NCBI RefSeq assembly: GCF_016907755.1
Contig: NZ_JAFBCN010000001.1
Coordinates: 3,472,001 to 3,536,000 of the forward strand
Source of the DNA: Cellulosimicrobium cellulans
GTDB lineage: Bacteria > Actinomycetota > Actinomycetes > Actinomycetales > Cellulomonadaceae
Reading direction: 5' to 3'
Length of the DNA stretch: 64,000 bases
The notes under the pieces were generated by a model. That model worked only from the letters and a program-made list of their open reading frames with translations. It did no database searches and was not told the origin of the DNA. Positions 1 through 9,332 of this stretch are shown here, piece after piece. Both the position numbers and the translations under genes were made by a program. The first letter of the stretch is position 1. The number at the start of each line of letters is the position of its first letter.

Positions 1-801
1 TCGTCCACCGAGCAGGCGTCGCTCACGCTCGACGACGTCGCGGCGGGCTGGCCGGGCACGCCGCGCGTCGTCGTGGCGGGCGTGGACCTCGACCTCCGCC
101 CCGGGCGTGCCGTCGCCGTCGTCGGGCCGTCCGGCGTCGGCAAGACGACGCTGCTCGCCACGGCCGCCGGGCTCGTCCCCGCGCTCGCGGGCCGGGTGGC
201 GCTCGACGGTGCCGACGTCGGCGCGCTCCCCCGCGAGGACGCGGCGCGCGGCGTCGTGCTCGTCGCCGAGGACGGGCACGTCTTCGACACGACGGTGCTG
301 GAGAACCTGCGCGTCGCGCGCGGCGACGTCACGGCTGAGGAGGCCGCGGCGGCGCTGCACGACGTCGGCCTGGACGCCTGGCTCGCCGCGCTGCCGGACG
401 GCGTCGGGACGCTGCTCGGCCCGGACGCCACGACCGTGTCCGGGGGCGAGCGCCGTCGTCTGCTCGTCGCGCGCGCGCTGCTGTCGCCGGCACCGCTGCT
501 GCTGCTCGACGAGCCGGCCGAGCACCTCGACGCGGCCGGCGCCGACGCGCTCGTGCGGCACCTCGTCGCGACGACCCGCGCACCGCGGGGCGCGTCGGCC
601 GGGGGCGGCCGGCGCGGCGTCGTCCTCGCGACGCACCGGCTCAGCGCGCTGGAGGCGGTCGACGAGGTGCTGCTCCTCGGAGTGCCCGAGGGCACCGGAG
701 ACGGCCCGGCACGCGTCATCGCGCGCGGGACGCACGCCGACCTGCTCGGGCTCCCCGCCTACCGGTGGGCGCTCGACCAGGAGGCGCCCGCACCGCGGTA
801 G
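1..801 (+). CDS. ABC transporter ATP-binding domain, CydC-like (3' part of gene)
   Basis: The reading frame is open from the first base, so the gene begins outside the window; what remains is a nucleotide-binding domain. Visible motifs are Walker A GPSGVGKTT, the signature VSGGERRRL, Walker B LLLLDEP and the H-loop in ATHR. The style of the domain, starting with SLTLDDVAAGWPGTPRVVV, resembles the C-terminal half of CydC, the membrane-plus-ATPase subunit of the thiol/heme exporter needed for cytochrome bd assembly. The transmembrane half is not in view, so assignment to CydC rather than another fused exporter is an inference. It converges on the M20 peptidase gene. Confidence 0.75.
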   Translation, partial: SSTEQASLTLDDVAAGWPGTPRVVVAGVDLDLRPGRAVAVVGPSGVGKTTLLATAAGLVPALAGRVALDGADVGALPREDAARGVVLVAEDGHVFDTTVLENLRVARGDVTAEEAAAALHDVGLDAWLAALPDGVGTLLGPDATTVSGGERRRLLVARALLSPAPLLLLDEPAEHLDAAGADALVRHLVATTRAPRGASAGGGRRGVVLATHRLSALEAVDEVLLLGVPEGTGDGPARVIARGTHADLLGLPAYRWALDQEAPAPR

Positions 802-809
802 TCCGCGCC

Positions 810-2225
810 TCAGCCCTCGCCGAGGCGCGCGAGGAACAGCGCCTCGCCGACCGCGAGGTTCTCGATCTCGCTCGGCGCGACCGACTCGTTGGGCGCGTGG
901 ATGAGGCACGCAGGCTCCTCGACGCCGAGCAGCACGATCTCCGCGCCCGGGTACTGCCCGGCGAGCACGTTGCACAGCGGGATCGACCCGCCCTGCCCCG
1001 CCGTGACCGTCTCGCGCCCGTACGCGTCCGCGAGCGCCGCCGTGAGCGTGTCGAAGACGTGCCCGCTCGTGCGGGCCGCGAACGGCTGCCCGACGGCGTC
1101 GCGCTCCACGCGCACCCGCACCCCCCACGGCGCGTGGGCCTTCAGGTGCGCGACCAGCTTGTCCTGCAGGTCCTGGGCGTCCGAGCCGGGAGGGACCCGC
1201 AGGTTGAGCCGCGCCGAGGCGCGGGGCTGGATCGCGGCGGCCGAGCCGACGACGCTCGGCGCGTCGATCCCGAGGATCGTCACCACCGGACGCGCCCAGA
1301 GCCGGTCGGCGACGCTGCCCGTCCCGACGAGCCGGACGCCGTCGAGCACGCCCGCGTCGTGGCGGAACTGGTCCTCGTCGTACGCGACGCCGTCCCACGT
1401 CCCATGCCCGACGGCGGCCGGCACGCCGTCGATGGTCGTGTCGCCGTTCTCGTCGCGCAGGCTCGCGAGGATCGCGACGAGAGCCGCGAGCGCGTCGGGG
1501 GCGGCGCCGCCGAACATGCCGGAGTGGATCTCGCCCTCGAGCGCCTCGACGTGCACGACGACGTTCGCCGCGCCGCGCAGCGTCACGGTGAGCGTCGGCA
1601 GGCCGAGCTCGGCGTTGCCCGTGTCCTGGATGAGCATCGCGTCGGCCGCGAGCGCCCCGGGGTTCGCCTCGACCCACCGGTCGAGGCCCCCCGTCCCCTG
1701 CTCCTCGGAGCCCTCGACGACGAGCCGGACCCCCACGGGGTAGTCCTCGCCGCCGAGCGCGCGCAGCGCCCGGAGCGCGGTGAGGTGCGTGACGATGTTC
1801 CCCTTGCAGTCGGCCGCGCCGCGGCCGTAGAGCCGGCCGTCGCGCTCGGTGAGCTCGAACGGCGGGGTCGTCCACGCGGCGTCGTCGAGGGGCGGCTGCA
1901 CGTCGTAGTGCGCGTAGAGGAGCACCGTGGGCGCGCCGTCGGGGCCGGGGCGGTGCCCGAGCACGACCTGCGACCCGTCGGGCGTGACCTCGAGACGCGT
2001 GTCGATCCCCTCGGCGCGGAAGGCGTCGGCGACCCACTGCGCGGCGCGCTCGCACTCGGCGCGCGGGAAGAGGCGCTCGTCGGCGACGGACGGGATGGCG
2101 ACGAGCGTGCGCAGGTCGTCGAGCGCGCGGGGCACGAGGCCCCGCACCGCGGCGCGCACCTCCTCGACGTGCCCGTCGCCGTGAGTGCCGGTCCGGTCCT
2201 CCGGCTGGTCGCTCGCCTGGTTCAC
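810..2225 (-). CDS. M20 family dipeptidase/metallopeptidase
   Basis: 471 residues. A zinc-dependent exopeptidase of the M20 family: the metal-binding HYDVQPP segment (H-x-D), GRGAADCKGN with the second metal ligand, and EGSEEQGTGG with the catalytic Glu pair are all present, and the middle part holds the dimerisation (lid) domain. It probably hydrolyses dipeptides or N-acylated amino acids in the cytoplasm. The start is GTG at 2225, which overlaps the TGA of the preceding single-TM gene (GTGA), so it is the third gene of an operon with the APC transporter. This suggests import of a peptide or amino acid followed by hydrolysis; the substrate is not visible. Confidence 0.85.
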   Translation of the reverse strand: MNQASDQPEDRTGTHGDGHVEEVRAAVRGLVPRALDDLRTLVAIPSVADERLFPRAECERAAQWVADAFRAEGIDTRLEVTPDGSQVVLGHRPGPDGAPTVLLYAHYDVQPPLDDAAWTTPPFELTERDGRLYGRGAADCKGNIVTHLTALRALRALGGEDYPVGVRLVVEGSEEQGTGGLDRWVEANPGALAADAMLIQDTGNAELGLPTLTVTLRGAANVVVHVEALEGEIHSGMFGGAAPDALAALVAILASLRDENGDTTIDGVPAAVGHGTWDGVAYDEDQFRHDAGVLDGVRLVGTGSVADRLWARPVVTILGIDAPSVVGSAAAIQPRASARLNLRVPPGSDAQDLQDKLVAHLKAHAPWGVRVRVERDAVGQPFAARTSGHVFDTLTAALADAYGRETVTAGQGGSIPLCNVLAGQYPGAEIVLLGVEEPACLIHAPNESVAPSEIENLAVGEALFLARLGEG

Positions 2226-2755
2226 GCGTCCTCCTCGGTCGGGGTGCCGTCGGCACCCTCGGTGGTGTCGCTGCCCGGCTCCGTCGTCCGGCCGGGGTCG
2301 AGGTCGAGCGAGTCGACGTAGGCGTCGAACTCGTCGAGCTGGTCCGGGCAGTACACCTCGATGACGAGGCGGTCGCCCTCGAGGCGGCGCTCGTCGAGCA
2401 CGGACGGGCGCAGACCCGGTCCGGCCGCACCGTTCGCGGCGCCGAGGTTCGCCGTCGCCTCGACGAGCGCCGCCGGGTCGGTGCAGAACCCGCCGCCGTC
2501 GTCGCCGAGCACGTCGGCGATCGTCTCCTCGCTGAAGGCCGTGATCCCGATCTCGGCGAAGCGGTCGTGCAGCTCGGCCGCCTTCTGCTCGGCCTCGCGC
2601 GCGTCGCGGTTGGACCGCACGTTGTCGAAGACGATGAGCATGACCGCGCCGAGCGCGACCAGGAGCAGCGCGGCGGCGGTGTACGTCACCCACCGCTTGG
2701 ACGAGGCCGGCTCGGGCTCGTGCACGGGGACGTGGTCGGGGCGCGTCGAGCTCAT
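2222..2755 (-). CDS. Single-TM protein of unknown function
   Basis: 177 residues. Not recognised. A short cytoplasmic N-terminus rich in Pro/Glu is followed by one hydrophobic segment (about residues 25-45, TYTAAALLLVALGAVMLIVF) and an extracellular part with two Cys (GGGFCTDP and EVYCPDQ) that could form a disulfide, ending in an acidic Asp/Thr/Glu-rich tail. Its ATG overlaps the stop of the APC transporter (ATGA, 2752-2755) and its stop overlaps the start of the M20 peptidase, so it is translationally coupled to both. It may be an accessory protein of the transporter, but that is only inferred from the operon. Confidence 0.75.
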   Translation of the reverse strand: MSSTRPDHVPVHEPEPASSKRWVTYTAAALLLVALGAVMLIVFDNVRSNRDAREAEQKAAELHDRFAEIGITAFSEETIADVLGDDGGGFCTDPAALVEATANLGAANGAAGPGLRPSVLDERRLEGDRLVIEVYCPDQLDEFDAYVDSLDLDPGRTTEPGSDTTEGADGTPTEEDA

Positions 2756-4239
2756 GCCGCCTCGCCCTCCCCCGCCTCGTCCGCCGCCGCGATGGCCGCG
2801 GCCTCCGGGTCCTTCCAGGACGGCTTGCGCAGCAGGTAGAACAGCGCCGGCACGAGCAGGCCGATGATGCCGAGGCCGCCGCCCACGATGAGCACGTACA
2901 CCCCGACGTTCCCGCTCGAGAACTGGGCGGGCGGCACGAACCCGATGATCATCGCGGCCACCGACGCGCAGAACCCGACGACGCACAGGAGCGTGAGCGC
3001 CGGGGCGCGGTAGCCGCGCGGGTGGTCGGGTGCACGACGGCGCAGCCGCACGGCCGCGACGAACAGCAGCAGGTACATCACGAGGTACACCTGCGTCGTG
3101 ATGACGGACAGGATCCAGTAGGCGCTCGACACGTCCGGGATGAACGCGTAGAGGAGCGCGATCCCGGTCGTGATGATGCCCTGCGTGACGAGGATGTTCT
3201 GCTGCACGCCGTGCTTGTTGAGGCGCTGGAGGAACGGCGGCAGGTAGCCCTCCTCGCGCGCGACGGTGAGCAGGCCCTTGGACGGTCCGGCGAGCCAGGT
3301 GAGCATCCCCCCGAGGGACGCCGCGATGAGCATGAGGCCGAGGATCGGCGTCAGCCAGCTCACGCCGAAGTTGGCGAAGAACGCGTCGAACGCCTGCATG
3401 ACGCCCGCGGTGAGGCTGAGCTGGTCGGCCGGGATGACCCAGCTGATGGCGACGGCCGGGAGGATGAAGATGAGGAGCACGAGCCCGATCGCGAGGAACA
3501 TCGACCGCGGGAACTCCGACGCGGGCTTGCGCAGGCTCGTCACGTGCACCGCGTTCATCTCCATGCCCGCGTAGGACAGGAAGTTGTTGACGATGAGCAC
3601 GAGGGACGCGAGGCCCGTCCAGGCCGGCAGCAGGTGCTGCGCGTCCATCGGCGCGGCCGACGGGTTGCCCTGACCGAGGAACACGATGCCGAGCACGACG
3701 AGGATCGCGGCCGGGATGAGCGTGCCGATGATCAGGCCCCAGCTCGACAGCCCGGCGACCGTCTTGGTGCCCTGGGAGGAGAGCCACACGCCCGTCCAGA
3801 AGAGCACGACGATGACGATCGCCACGTACAGCCCGTTGCTCGCCAGGCTCGGGTTGATGACATACGCGAACGTGCTCGCGACGTACCCGAGCAGGCTCGG
3901 GTAGTAGAAGATCGTCATCGCGAACTGGCACCAGATCGCGAGGAAGCCGAGCGGCTTCGACACGCCGTCGGCGACCCACCGGTACACCCCGCCCGACCAG
4001 CCGGACGCGAGCTCGGCGGACACGAGCGACGTCGGCAGGAGGAACACGAGCGCGGGCACGACGTAGAGGAACACGGCCGCCAGGCCGTAGACCGCCATCG
4101 TCGGGGCCGCCCGCAAGCTCGCGACCGACGACGTGATCATGAACGCGAGCGTGAGCCACGTGATGTAGTTCTTCGGCGTCCGTGCCGTGATCGCCGCGCG
4201 CACCTCAGCGTGCGTCGGCGCGCCCGTGGACGAGCCCAT
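2752..4239 (-). CDS. APC superfamily amino acid permease (GadC-like)
   Basis: 495 residues with about 12 hydrophobic segments. The layout and the stretches SSVASLRAAPTMAVYG (first helix region) and NNFLSYAGMEMNAVHV resemble the glutamate/GABA antiporter branch of the APC superfamily. Start ATG 4239 follows a G-rich stretch; a GTG two codons upstream is an alternative. It is the first gene of a three-gene operon with the single-TM protein and the M20 peptidase, and is divergent from the hydroxyacid dehydrogenase. An AT-rich TATGTT box (4319-4314) is a plausible -10, about 70 nt upstream. The exact substrate cannot be read from sequence. Confidence 0.85.
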   Translation of the reverse strand: MGSSTGAPTHAEVRAAITARTPKNYITWLTLAFMITSSVASLRAAPTMAVYGLAAVFLYVVPALVFLLPTSLVSAELASGWSGGVYRWVADGVSKPLGFLAIWCQFAMTIFYYPSLLGYVASTFAYVINPSLASNGLYVAIVIVVLFWTGVWLSSQGTKTVAGLSSWGLIIGTLIPAAILVVLGIVFLGQGNPSAAPMDAQHLLPAWTGLASLVLIVNNFLSYAGMEMNAVHVTSLRKPASEFPRSMFLAIGLVLLIFILPAVAISWVIPADQLSLTAGVMQAFDAFFANFGVSWLTPILGLMLIAASLGGMLTWLAGPSKGLLTVAREEGYLPPFLQRLNKHGVQQNILVTQGIITTGIALLYAFIPDVSSAYWILSVITTQVYLVMYLLLFVAAVRLRRRAPDHPRGYRAPALTLLCVVGFCASVAAMIIGFVPPAQFSSGNVGVYVLIVGGGLGIIGLLVPALFYLLRKPSWKDPEAAAIAAADEAGEGEAA

Positions 4240-4447
4240 CCCCACCCCCGAAGCCGTGACCCCGCGGGGCCGACCGGGACGGCGCGCGGAGGGCGCGTCG
4301 TCGGAACACCGCGAACATATCGCCGGGAGCGACGTCGCGCCTGCGGAAGCGCAGGTGGGAGGGCCGAGCGGGCGGTGATACGTTCGCGAGGCGGCCCGTC
4401 CCGCACCGGGCAGGCCGCGACCTCGACGGACCACCCCGGGAGCAGCG
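4240..4447. promoter_or_regulatory. Divergent promoter region
   Basis: 208 bp between the APC permease and the 2-hydroxyacid dehydrogenase. A TACGTT box at 4379-4384 is a candidate -10 for the rightward gene and TATGTT (complement of 4314-4319) for the leftward operon, giving leaders of roughly 55-70 nt. No operator palindrome stood out. Confidence 0.4.
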
Positions 4448-5389
4448 TTGAAGATCCTCGTGCCCAGCACCATCGCCCTCGACGTGCACGCCGGGCCGGG
4501 CGACGCCGTCGTCCGCTACGACGCCGCCGCGCCGTTCCGTCCCGAGGACGCCGACGCCGAGGTCCTCGTGACGTGGGCGAACACCCCCGCGAACCTCGCG
4601 GACGCTGCCGCGCGGCTCACGCGCCTGCGCTGGGTCCAGACGCTCGCAGCGGGCCCGGACGCGGTGCTGGCCGCCGGGTTCGGGCCCGAGGTGACGGTCA
4701 CGTCGGGCCGGTCGCTGCACGACGGCCCCGTCGCCGAGCACGCGCTCGCCCTCGTCCTCGCGGCGGTACGGCGGCTCGACGTCCTCGGGGCGGCGCAGCG
4801 CGAGCGCCGCTGGGACACCGCCGTGAACCGGGCGCAGGCCGACCCCGCGACCGCCGCGCGGTACACGCTCGACGGCGCGCGCGTGACGATCTGGGGGTTC
4901 GGCTCGATCGCGGCGCGGCTCGCCCCGCTGCTCGCCGCCCTGGGCGCCGACGTGACCGGCGTCGCGAGCGCGCGCGGCGAACGCCACGGGTTCCCTGTCG
5001 TGACCGACGACGACCTGCCGGACGTCCTCGCGACGACCGACGTCCTCGTCTCCCTGCTGCCCGCCCTCGACGCGACGCGGCACGCGTTCGACGCGGTCCG
5101 GATCGACCAGCTCCCCGACCACGCGGTCTTCGTCAACGTCGGCCGCGGTGCCACGGTCGACGAGGACGCGCTCGTCGCGGCGTTGCGCGACGGCCGCCTC
5201 GGCGGCGCCGCGCTCGACGTCACGGAGACCGAGCCCCTGCCGGAGACGTCACCCCTGTGGGACGCGCCCCGCCTGATCCTCACCCCGCACGTCGCGGGCA
5301 ACCGCCCCCAGCGCGCCTCGGACCTCGTGAACGCCAACCTCGACGCGCTCCGCACGGGCCGCGAGCTCCGCAACGTCGTCCCCCGCTGA
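4448..5389 (+). CDS. D-isomer-specific 2-hydroxyacid dehydrogenase
   Basis: 313 residues. NAD(P)-dependent oxidoreductase of the D-2-hydroxyacid dehydrogenase family, which interconverts 2-keto and D-2-hydroxy acids. The nucleotide-binding turn is WGFGSIAARLAPLL (about 150-163), then NVGRGATVDEDALVAAL, the Glu of the catalytic pair in ALDVTETEPLP, and the catalytic His in LTPHVAGN. Short for the family; the N-terminal part is the type found in phosphoglycerate-dehydrogenase-like proteins. Start is TTG at 4448 with a GGGAG Shine-Dalgarno just upstream. Stands alone, convergent with mutM. Substrate unknown. Confidence 0.85.
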   Translation: MKILVPSTIALDVHAGPGDAVVRYDAAAPFRPEDADAEVLVTWANTPANLADAAARLTRLRWVQTLAAGPDAVLAAGFGPEVTVTSGRSLHDGPVAEHALALVLAAVRRLDVLGAAQRERRWDTAVNRAQADPATAARYTLDGARVTIWGFGSIAARLAPLLAALGADVTGVASARGERHGFPVVTDDDLPDVLATTDVLVSLLPALDATRHAFDAVRIDQLPDHAVFVNVGRGATVDEDALVAALRDGRLGGAALDVTETEPLPETSPLWDAPRLILTPHVAGNRPQRASDLVNANLDALRTGRELRNVVPR

Positions 5390-5453
5390 CCCTGCGACGA
5401 CGGCGAGACGAACGGAGAGCCGACGCCGGGGCGGCGGTGGGCGGACCGACGAA

Positions 5454-6407
5454 CTACCAGCGGCCGTTGCGGGGGCGCGGCTGGCAGCGCGGGCACGTGT
5501 AGGACGAGCGGTTCATGAACTCGTCGCGGCGCACCGGCGTGCCGCAGCGCGGGCACGGCTCGCCCTCCTGCCCGTACACCGCGAGCGAGCGCGAGAAGTA
5601 GCCGGACTGCCCGTTGACGTTGACGTAGAGCGCGTCGAAGCTCGTGCCGCCCTGCGCGAGCGCCTCCGTCATCACCTCGGCGGCGGCGTCGAGCAGGCGG
5701 TGCGCCTCCGGGCGGCGCAGCGTGTCCGTGGCGCGCGCGAAGTGCAGGCGGGCGCGCCACAACGCCTCGTCGGCGTAGATGTTGCCCACCCCGGACACGA
5801 CCGTCTGGTCGAGCAGCGCGCGCTTCACGCCGGTCCGACGACGGCGGATCGCGTCCACGACGTCGTCGCGCCGCAGGGCGGGGTCGAGGAGGTCGCGACC
5901 GATGTGCGCGACCGGGCCGGGCACCGCGGCGAGGTCGGAGCCGAGGCCGCCCGGGGCGCCGTCGGGCGTGGGCACGAGGTCCTGGACGGACAGGTGCCCG
6001 AACGTGCGCTGGTCGACGAAGTCGAGCGCGAGCGCGCCCGCCGGGCCGGCGCCGTCGGGCTCGAGCACGAGGCGCACGCGCAGGTGCGGCGACCGCTCCC
6101 CGAGGCCGGGCCCCGAGCGCACCAGGAGCTGGCCCGACATCCCGAGATGGGCCAGCAGCGCGGCCGCGGGGCCGTCGTCGGGCCCACCCGTCGGCCCGCC
6201 GGGCACGAGCGGGAGCCAGAGGAACTTGCCGCGGCGCACGGCGGCGTCGAGCCGCTGGCCGAGGAGCTGGTCCCGGAAGTCGGCCGGGCCGCCGTCGTGG
6301 CGCCGCACGCTGTAGTCGCGCAGCACCTCGACGTCGACGACCCGCGAGCCCAGCACGTGGCGGTCGAGGCCGTCGCGGACGGTCTCGACCTCGGGCAGCT
6401 CAGGCAC
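5454..6407 (-). CDS. mutM: Formamidopyrimidine-DNA glycosylase (Fpg/MutM)
   Basis: 317 residues. Bifunctional base-excision repair enzyme that removes 8-oxoguanine and formamidopyrimidines and nicks the abasic site. The start must be GTG 6407, because it places Pro-Glu-Leu-Pro-Glu directly after the initiator: Pro2 is the Schiff-base nucleophile and Glu3 the acid. Also visible: [17 protein letters not shown] (helix-two-turn-helix) and the C-terminal zinc finger with CPRCGTP and CPRCQP. The start overlaps the end of rnc by 8 bp, so the two are translationally coupled, a common actinobacterial arrangement. Confidence 0.97.
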   Translation of the reverse strand: MPELPEVETVRDGLDRHVLGSRVVDVEVLRDYSVRRHDGGPADFRDQLLGQRLDAAVRRGKFLWLPLVPGGPTGGPDDGPAAALLAHLGMSGQLLVRSGPGLGERSPHLRVRLVLEPDGAGPAGALALDFVDQRTFGHLSVQDLVPTPDGAPGGLGSDLAAVPGPVAHIGRDLLDPALRRDDVVDAIRRRRTGVKRALLDQTVVSGVGNIYADEALWRARLHFARATDTLRRPEAHRLLDAAAEVMTEALAQGGTSFDALYVNVNGQSGYFSRSLAVYGQEGEPCPRCGTPVRRDEFMNRSSYTCPRCQPRPRNGRW

Positions 6408-7158
6408 CGGCGTCCTCGGCCGCCTCCACCGTCGTGGTCGCACGCTCGTCGGACGGCTCCGGCTCCGCGCGCTCGGTCGCCAGGGCACGGTAGGCGCGCT
6501 CGGCGGCCTCCTGCTCGGCGTACTTCTTCGCGGTGCCGCTGCCGGTCCCGTAGAGCCGGCCGTCGAGGTGCACGTACGAGGTGAAGACGCGCGCGTGGTC
6601 CGGCCCGACGGCGTCGCTCGAGTAGGAGGGCGCGCTCAGCCCCGCGGCCGCGGCCGCCTCCTGGAGCGACGTCTTCCAGTCGAGCCCGGCGCCGAGCCCC
6701 GCGGCGGCCGCCAGCGTCGGCTCGACGAGCCGGAGCACGAGGCCCCGTGCGGGCTCGAGCCCGTGGCTCAGGTAGACCGCGCCGATGATCGCCTCGACCG
6801 TGTCCGACAGGATCGAGTCCTTGTCGTTGCCGCGCGTGCGGATCTCGCCCTTGCCGAGCAGCACGTACTGCCCCAGGCCGAGCCGGCGCGCGATCGCGGC
6901 GAGCGACTTCTGGGAGACGGTCGCCGCCCGCATCTTGGCGAGCTCGCCCTCGGACAGGTCGGGGTGGCGGCGGTAGAGGGTCTCCGTGACGACGAGGCCC
7001 AGGACGGTGTCACCGAGGAACTCGAGACGCTCGTTCGTGGGGATGCCGCCGTTCTCGTGCGCGAACGACCGGTGCGTGAGCGCAAGCACGAGAAGCTCGG
7101 GGTCCAGATGGACCCCGAGCTTCTCGAGAAGACCGGATGCCGGTGCAGCCGGTGCCAC
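6400..7158 (-). CDS. rnc: Ribonuclease III
   Basis: 252 residues. Double-strand-specific endoribonuclease for rRNA and mRNA processing. The catalytic signature [15 protein letters not shown] (RNase III motif) is followed by [12 protein letters not shown] carrying the second metal-binding acidic residues, then a C-terminal dsRNA-binding domain ([14 protein letters not shown] ... [20 protein letters not shown]). GTG 7158 is chosen because it lies 5 bp after the rpmF stop and gives the usual N-terminus; longer readings run antisense to nothing but through rpmF. It forms a conserved cluster with DUF177, rpmF and mutM. Confidence 0.97.
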   Translation of the reverse strand: MAPAAPASGLLEKLGVHLDPELLVLALTHRSFAHENGGIPTNERLEFLGDTVLGLVVTETLYRRHPDLSEGELAKMRAATVSQKSLAAIARRLGLGQYVLLGKGEIRTRGNDKDSILSDTVEAIIGAVYLSHGLEPARGLVLRLVEPTLAAAAGLGAGLDWKTSLQEAAAAAGLSAPSYSSDAVGPDHARVFTSYVHLDGRLYGTGSGTAKKYAEQEAAERAYRALATERAEPEPSDERATTTVEAAEDAGA

Positions 7159-7163
7159 GCGCC

Positions 7164-7358
7164 TCAGCCTGCGTGCTCGGTGCGCAGCGCCTCGGCGTAC
7201 TGGCGGCCCTTGTAGGTACCGCACGTCGGGCACGCCGCGTGCGACAGCTTGTCGCCCTTGCACTGCGGGCAGGTGGTGAGGTTCGCGGCGGTCGTCTTCC
7301 ACTGCGAACGACGCGCACGGGTGTTGCTGCGCGACATCTTGCGCTTCGGAACAGCCAC
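7164..7358 (-). CDS. rpmF: 50S ribosomal protein L32
   Basis: 64 residues, starting GTG as [17 protein letters not shown], the invariant L32 N-terminus. Two CxxC pairs (CPQC at about 30-33 and CPTC at 43-46) form a zinc ribbon, so this is the zinc-binding C+ form. It lies 2 bp after the DUF177 gene and 5 bp before rnc, inside a tight operon. It is short enough to be missed if a longer frame is chosen. Confidence 0.97.
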   Translation of the reverse strand: MAVPKRKMSRSNTRARRSQWKTTAANLTTCPQCKGDKLSHAACPTCGTYKGRQYAEALRTEHAG

Positions 7359-7360
7359 GG

Positions 7361-7918
7361 CTAGCTCTCTTTCGTCTCGTCGGACACGTTCGAGGTGTCG
7401 AACATGCTCTCCAGCGCCGACCAACGAGGGTCGGCAAGGTCGTGCGTGTGCCCCGGGTCGTCCGCCAGACGCGCCCCGCACTCGGAGCACAGCCCCGGGC
7501 AGTCCGCTCGGCACACCGGACTGAATGGTAGTGCAGTGACGACCGAATCCCGTAGCGCGGGCTCGATGTCCGCGAGGTCGCCGTCGAGGTCGTACACGTC
7601 CTCGGCGTCCTCCAGGTCGTCTCCCGACTCCTGGGCGGCCTTCGCCCGCTCCGGGTAGGCGAACAGCTCGCCGAGCTCGACCGTGACGTCCTCGTGGACC
7701 GTGTCGAGGCAGCGCACGCACTCCCCGACCGCGTGCCCCGTCACCGTCCCGGAGACCAGCACACCCTCCATCACGGCCTCGAGGCGCAGGTCGAGCTCGA
7801 GCTCGCTGCCCTCGGGGATGCCGATGACCGCGGTACCGAGGTCGGCGGGCGCGGGGACGGTCGCGACGACCGTCCGCATGCTCCCGGGTCGCCGACCGAG
7901 CTCGTGCGTGTCGAGCAC
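7361..7918 (-). CDS. DUF177 (YceD) family protein
   Basis: 185 residues. YceD proteins are encoded directly upstream of rpmF across bacteria and are linked to 23S rRNA accumulation and ribosome assembly. Two CxxC-type motifs are visible (ECVRCLDTV and [13 protein letters not shown]). The only standard start in the frame is GTG 7918; the in-frame codons upstream (reading TSPL before [14 protein letters not shown]) look like family sequence, so a non-standard start a little upstream is possible, but a stop lies at about 7997. A GAGAAG stretch at 7931-7936 could serve as ribosome-binding site. Confidence 0.9.
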   Translation of the reverse strand: MLDTHELGRRPGSMRTVVATVPAPADLGTAVIGIPEGSELELDLRLEAVMEGVLVSGTVTGHAVGECVRCLDTVHEDVTVELGELFAYPERAKAAQESGDDLEDAEDVYDLDGDLADIEPALRDSVVTALPFSPVCRADCPGLCSECGARLADDPGHTHDLADPRWSALESMFDTSNVSDETKES

Positions 7919-8145
7919 GAGCGGCGACGTCTTCTCGGCGGTGATGGCGCGCTCCAGGATCGGAGGCCGCGGGCGTGGGGGCCCGCGGACGGATGGTCAA
8001 CGATGGTCGGGGGCCGACGGCCGCTCGACGGCGACTGCCAGGCACAGGCCGACGCGTGATGCGTCGAGCCAAAGATCGATCCTACGTCACGTGACGGCTC
8101 GACCGCCACCTGCCGCGGCGTGCCGCTCCCGGACCGGTGCGGGCG

Positions 8146-8757
8146 TCAGCGGCCGGCCCGGTCGCCTGTGCGCTCGCGCATCGTCGCCGGGAACGGCGAC
8201 TCCTCCGGCTCGCCGACACGGCCCCCGAGGCGGTCCGCGAGCTTCGCCCGCCCGCCCTGGACCTGCGCGAGCAGCTTGCCGAGGTCGACCTCGAAGTCCG
8301 CGAGCCTGCGGTCGCAGTAGTCGTCCGCGTCACGCCTGAGCACCGCCGCGGCCTCGTCGGCCTCGTCGACGATCTCGCGGGCCCGCGATTCCGCCTGGAC
8401 CACGACCTGCTCCGCCTGCACGAGCTCGATCGCCCGCGCCCGCGCCGTCGTGAGGATCTCCTCCGCCTGCCGGTGCGCATCCTCGAGCACCGCGTCCGCC
8501 TGGGCGAGCACCTCGTCCGCGTGCGCGAGCTGCTCGGGCAGCGCGCCGCGCAGCTCGTCCAGGAGCGCGACGGCGTCGCCCTTGTGCACCAGCACCGACG
8601 ACGACATGGGCATCGCGCGCGCCGTCTCCACGAGGTGCGTCAGGTCGTCGAGGATCGCGTTCAGCCCGACCTGCGCCTCCTCCGTCGCGCGGTCCTCGTG
8701 CGGCACCCGCCGGTCCTGCTGCTCGCTCACGTACCCGGTCCTTCCCGTCGTGCTCAC
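8146..8757 (-). CDS. SepIVA/DivIVA-like coiled-coil cell division protein
   Basis: 203 residues from GTG 8757 (GTGA overlap with the coaD stop, preceded by AGGGGAG); GTG 8730 with a GGAAGGA upstream is a second good candidate. The body is mostly heptad-like helix (about 50-165) rich in Ala/Glu/Gln, with LVETARAMPMSSSVLVHKGD near the N-terminus and DADDYCDRRLADFEVDLGKLL near the C-terminus. These ends, and the position next to DUF177/rnc, match mycobacterial SepIVA, an essential septation and polar growth factor, though this protein is shorter. Probably cytoplasmic and septum-associated. Confidence 0.8.
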   Translation of the reverse strand: MSTTGRTGYVSEQQDRRVPHEDRATEEAQVGLNAILDDLTHLVETARAMPMSSSVLVHKGDAVALLDELRGALPEQLAHADEVLAQADAVLEDAHRQAEEILTTARARAIELVQAEQVVVQAESRAREIVDEADEAAAVLRRDADDYCDRRLADFEVDLGKLLAQVQGGRAKLADRLGGRVGEPEESPFPATMRERTGDRAGR

Positions 8758-9254
8758 CTGCTGCTCCCCTGCACCCGTGCCAGCGCCGCACGGACGGCGT
8801 CGCCCACCCCCGGCGGGACGAGGTCGTCCACCGGCCCCCCGTACCGCGCGATGTCCTTCACGAGCGACGACGCGACGTGCAGGAGCGCGGCGTCGCCCGC
8901 GACGAACACGGTCTCGACGCCGGCCAGGTGCCGGTTCATGAGCGCCATCGGCAGCTCCGCGTCGAAGTCCGCGCCACCGCGCAGTCCCTTGACCACGGCG
9001 CCCGCCCCGGTCTCGCGGCAGAAGTCCACCAGGAGCCCCGGCACGACCTCGACGCGCACCCCGGCCAGCCCGGCGTCCTCGACGGCCGCGCGGGCCAGCG
9101 CGACGCGCTCGTCGACGCTCAGCAGCGCCGACTTCGACGCGTTCCGTGCGACGCCGACGACGACCTCGTCGAAGAGCGCGCGGGCGCGTCGGACGATGTC
9201 GAGGTGGCCCAGGGTGATCGGGTCGAACGACCCGGGACAGACGGCTGTGGTCAC
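8754..9254 (-). CDS. coaD: Pantetheine-phosphate adenylyltransferase
   Basis: 166 residues. Transfers AMP from ATP to 4'-phosphopantetheine, the penultimate step of CoA synthesis. The nucleotidyltransferase motif PGSFDPITLGHLDIVRRA contains the T/HxGH element, and VKGLRGGADFDAELPMALMN and the C-terminal SSLVKDIARYGG segment are the usual family blocks. GTG 9254 is chosen because it gives the usual VTTAVCPGSFDP N-terminus, and a TACCGT box (complement of 9261-9266) sits 6 nt before it, so the mRNA is probably leaderless. Normally adjacent to rsmD; here a plus-strand acetyltransferase gene lies between them. Confidence 0.97.
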   Translation of the reverse strand: MTTAVCPGSFDPITLGHLDIVRRARALFDEVVVGVARNASKSALLSVDERVALARAAVEDAGLAGVRVEVVPGLLVDFCRETGAGAVVKGLRGGADFDAELPMALMNRHLAGVETVFVAGDAALLHVASSLVKDIARYGGPVDDLVPPGVGDAVRAALARVQGSSR

Positions 9255-9332
9255 CTCGTCACGGTAGTACACGGCGTCGCGCGGACGGCGGCGGCGCGGC
9301 CGGGCGGGCGCGGATCTCCGTCGCGCGCGACG

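Noticed and set aside
3022-5502. Plus-strand frame over the APC permease and dehydrogenase
   Set aside because: Antisense and Arg/Asp-rich; no motif, and real genes occupy the other frames.
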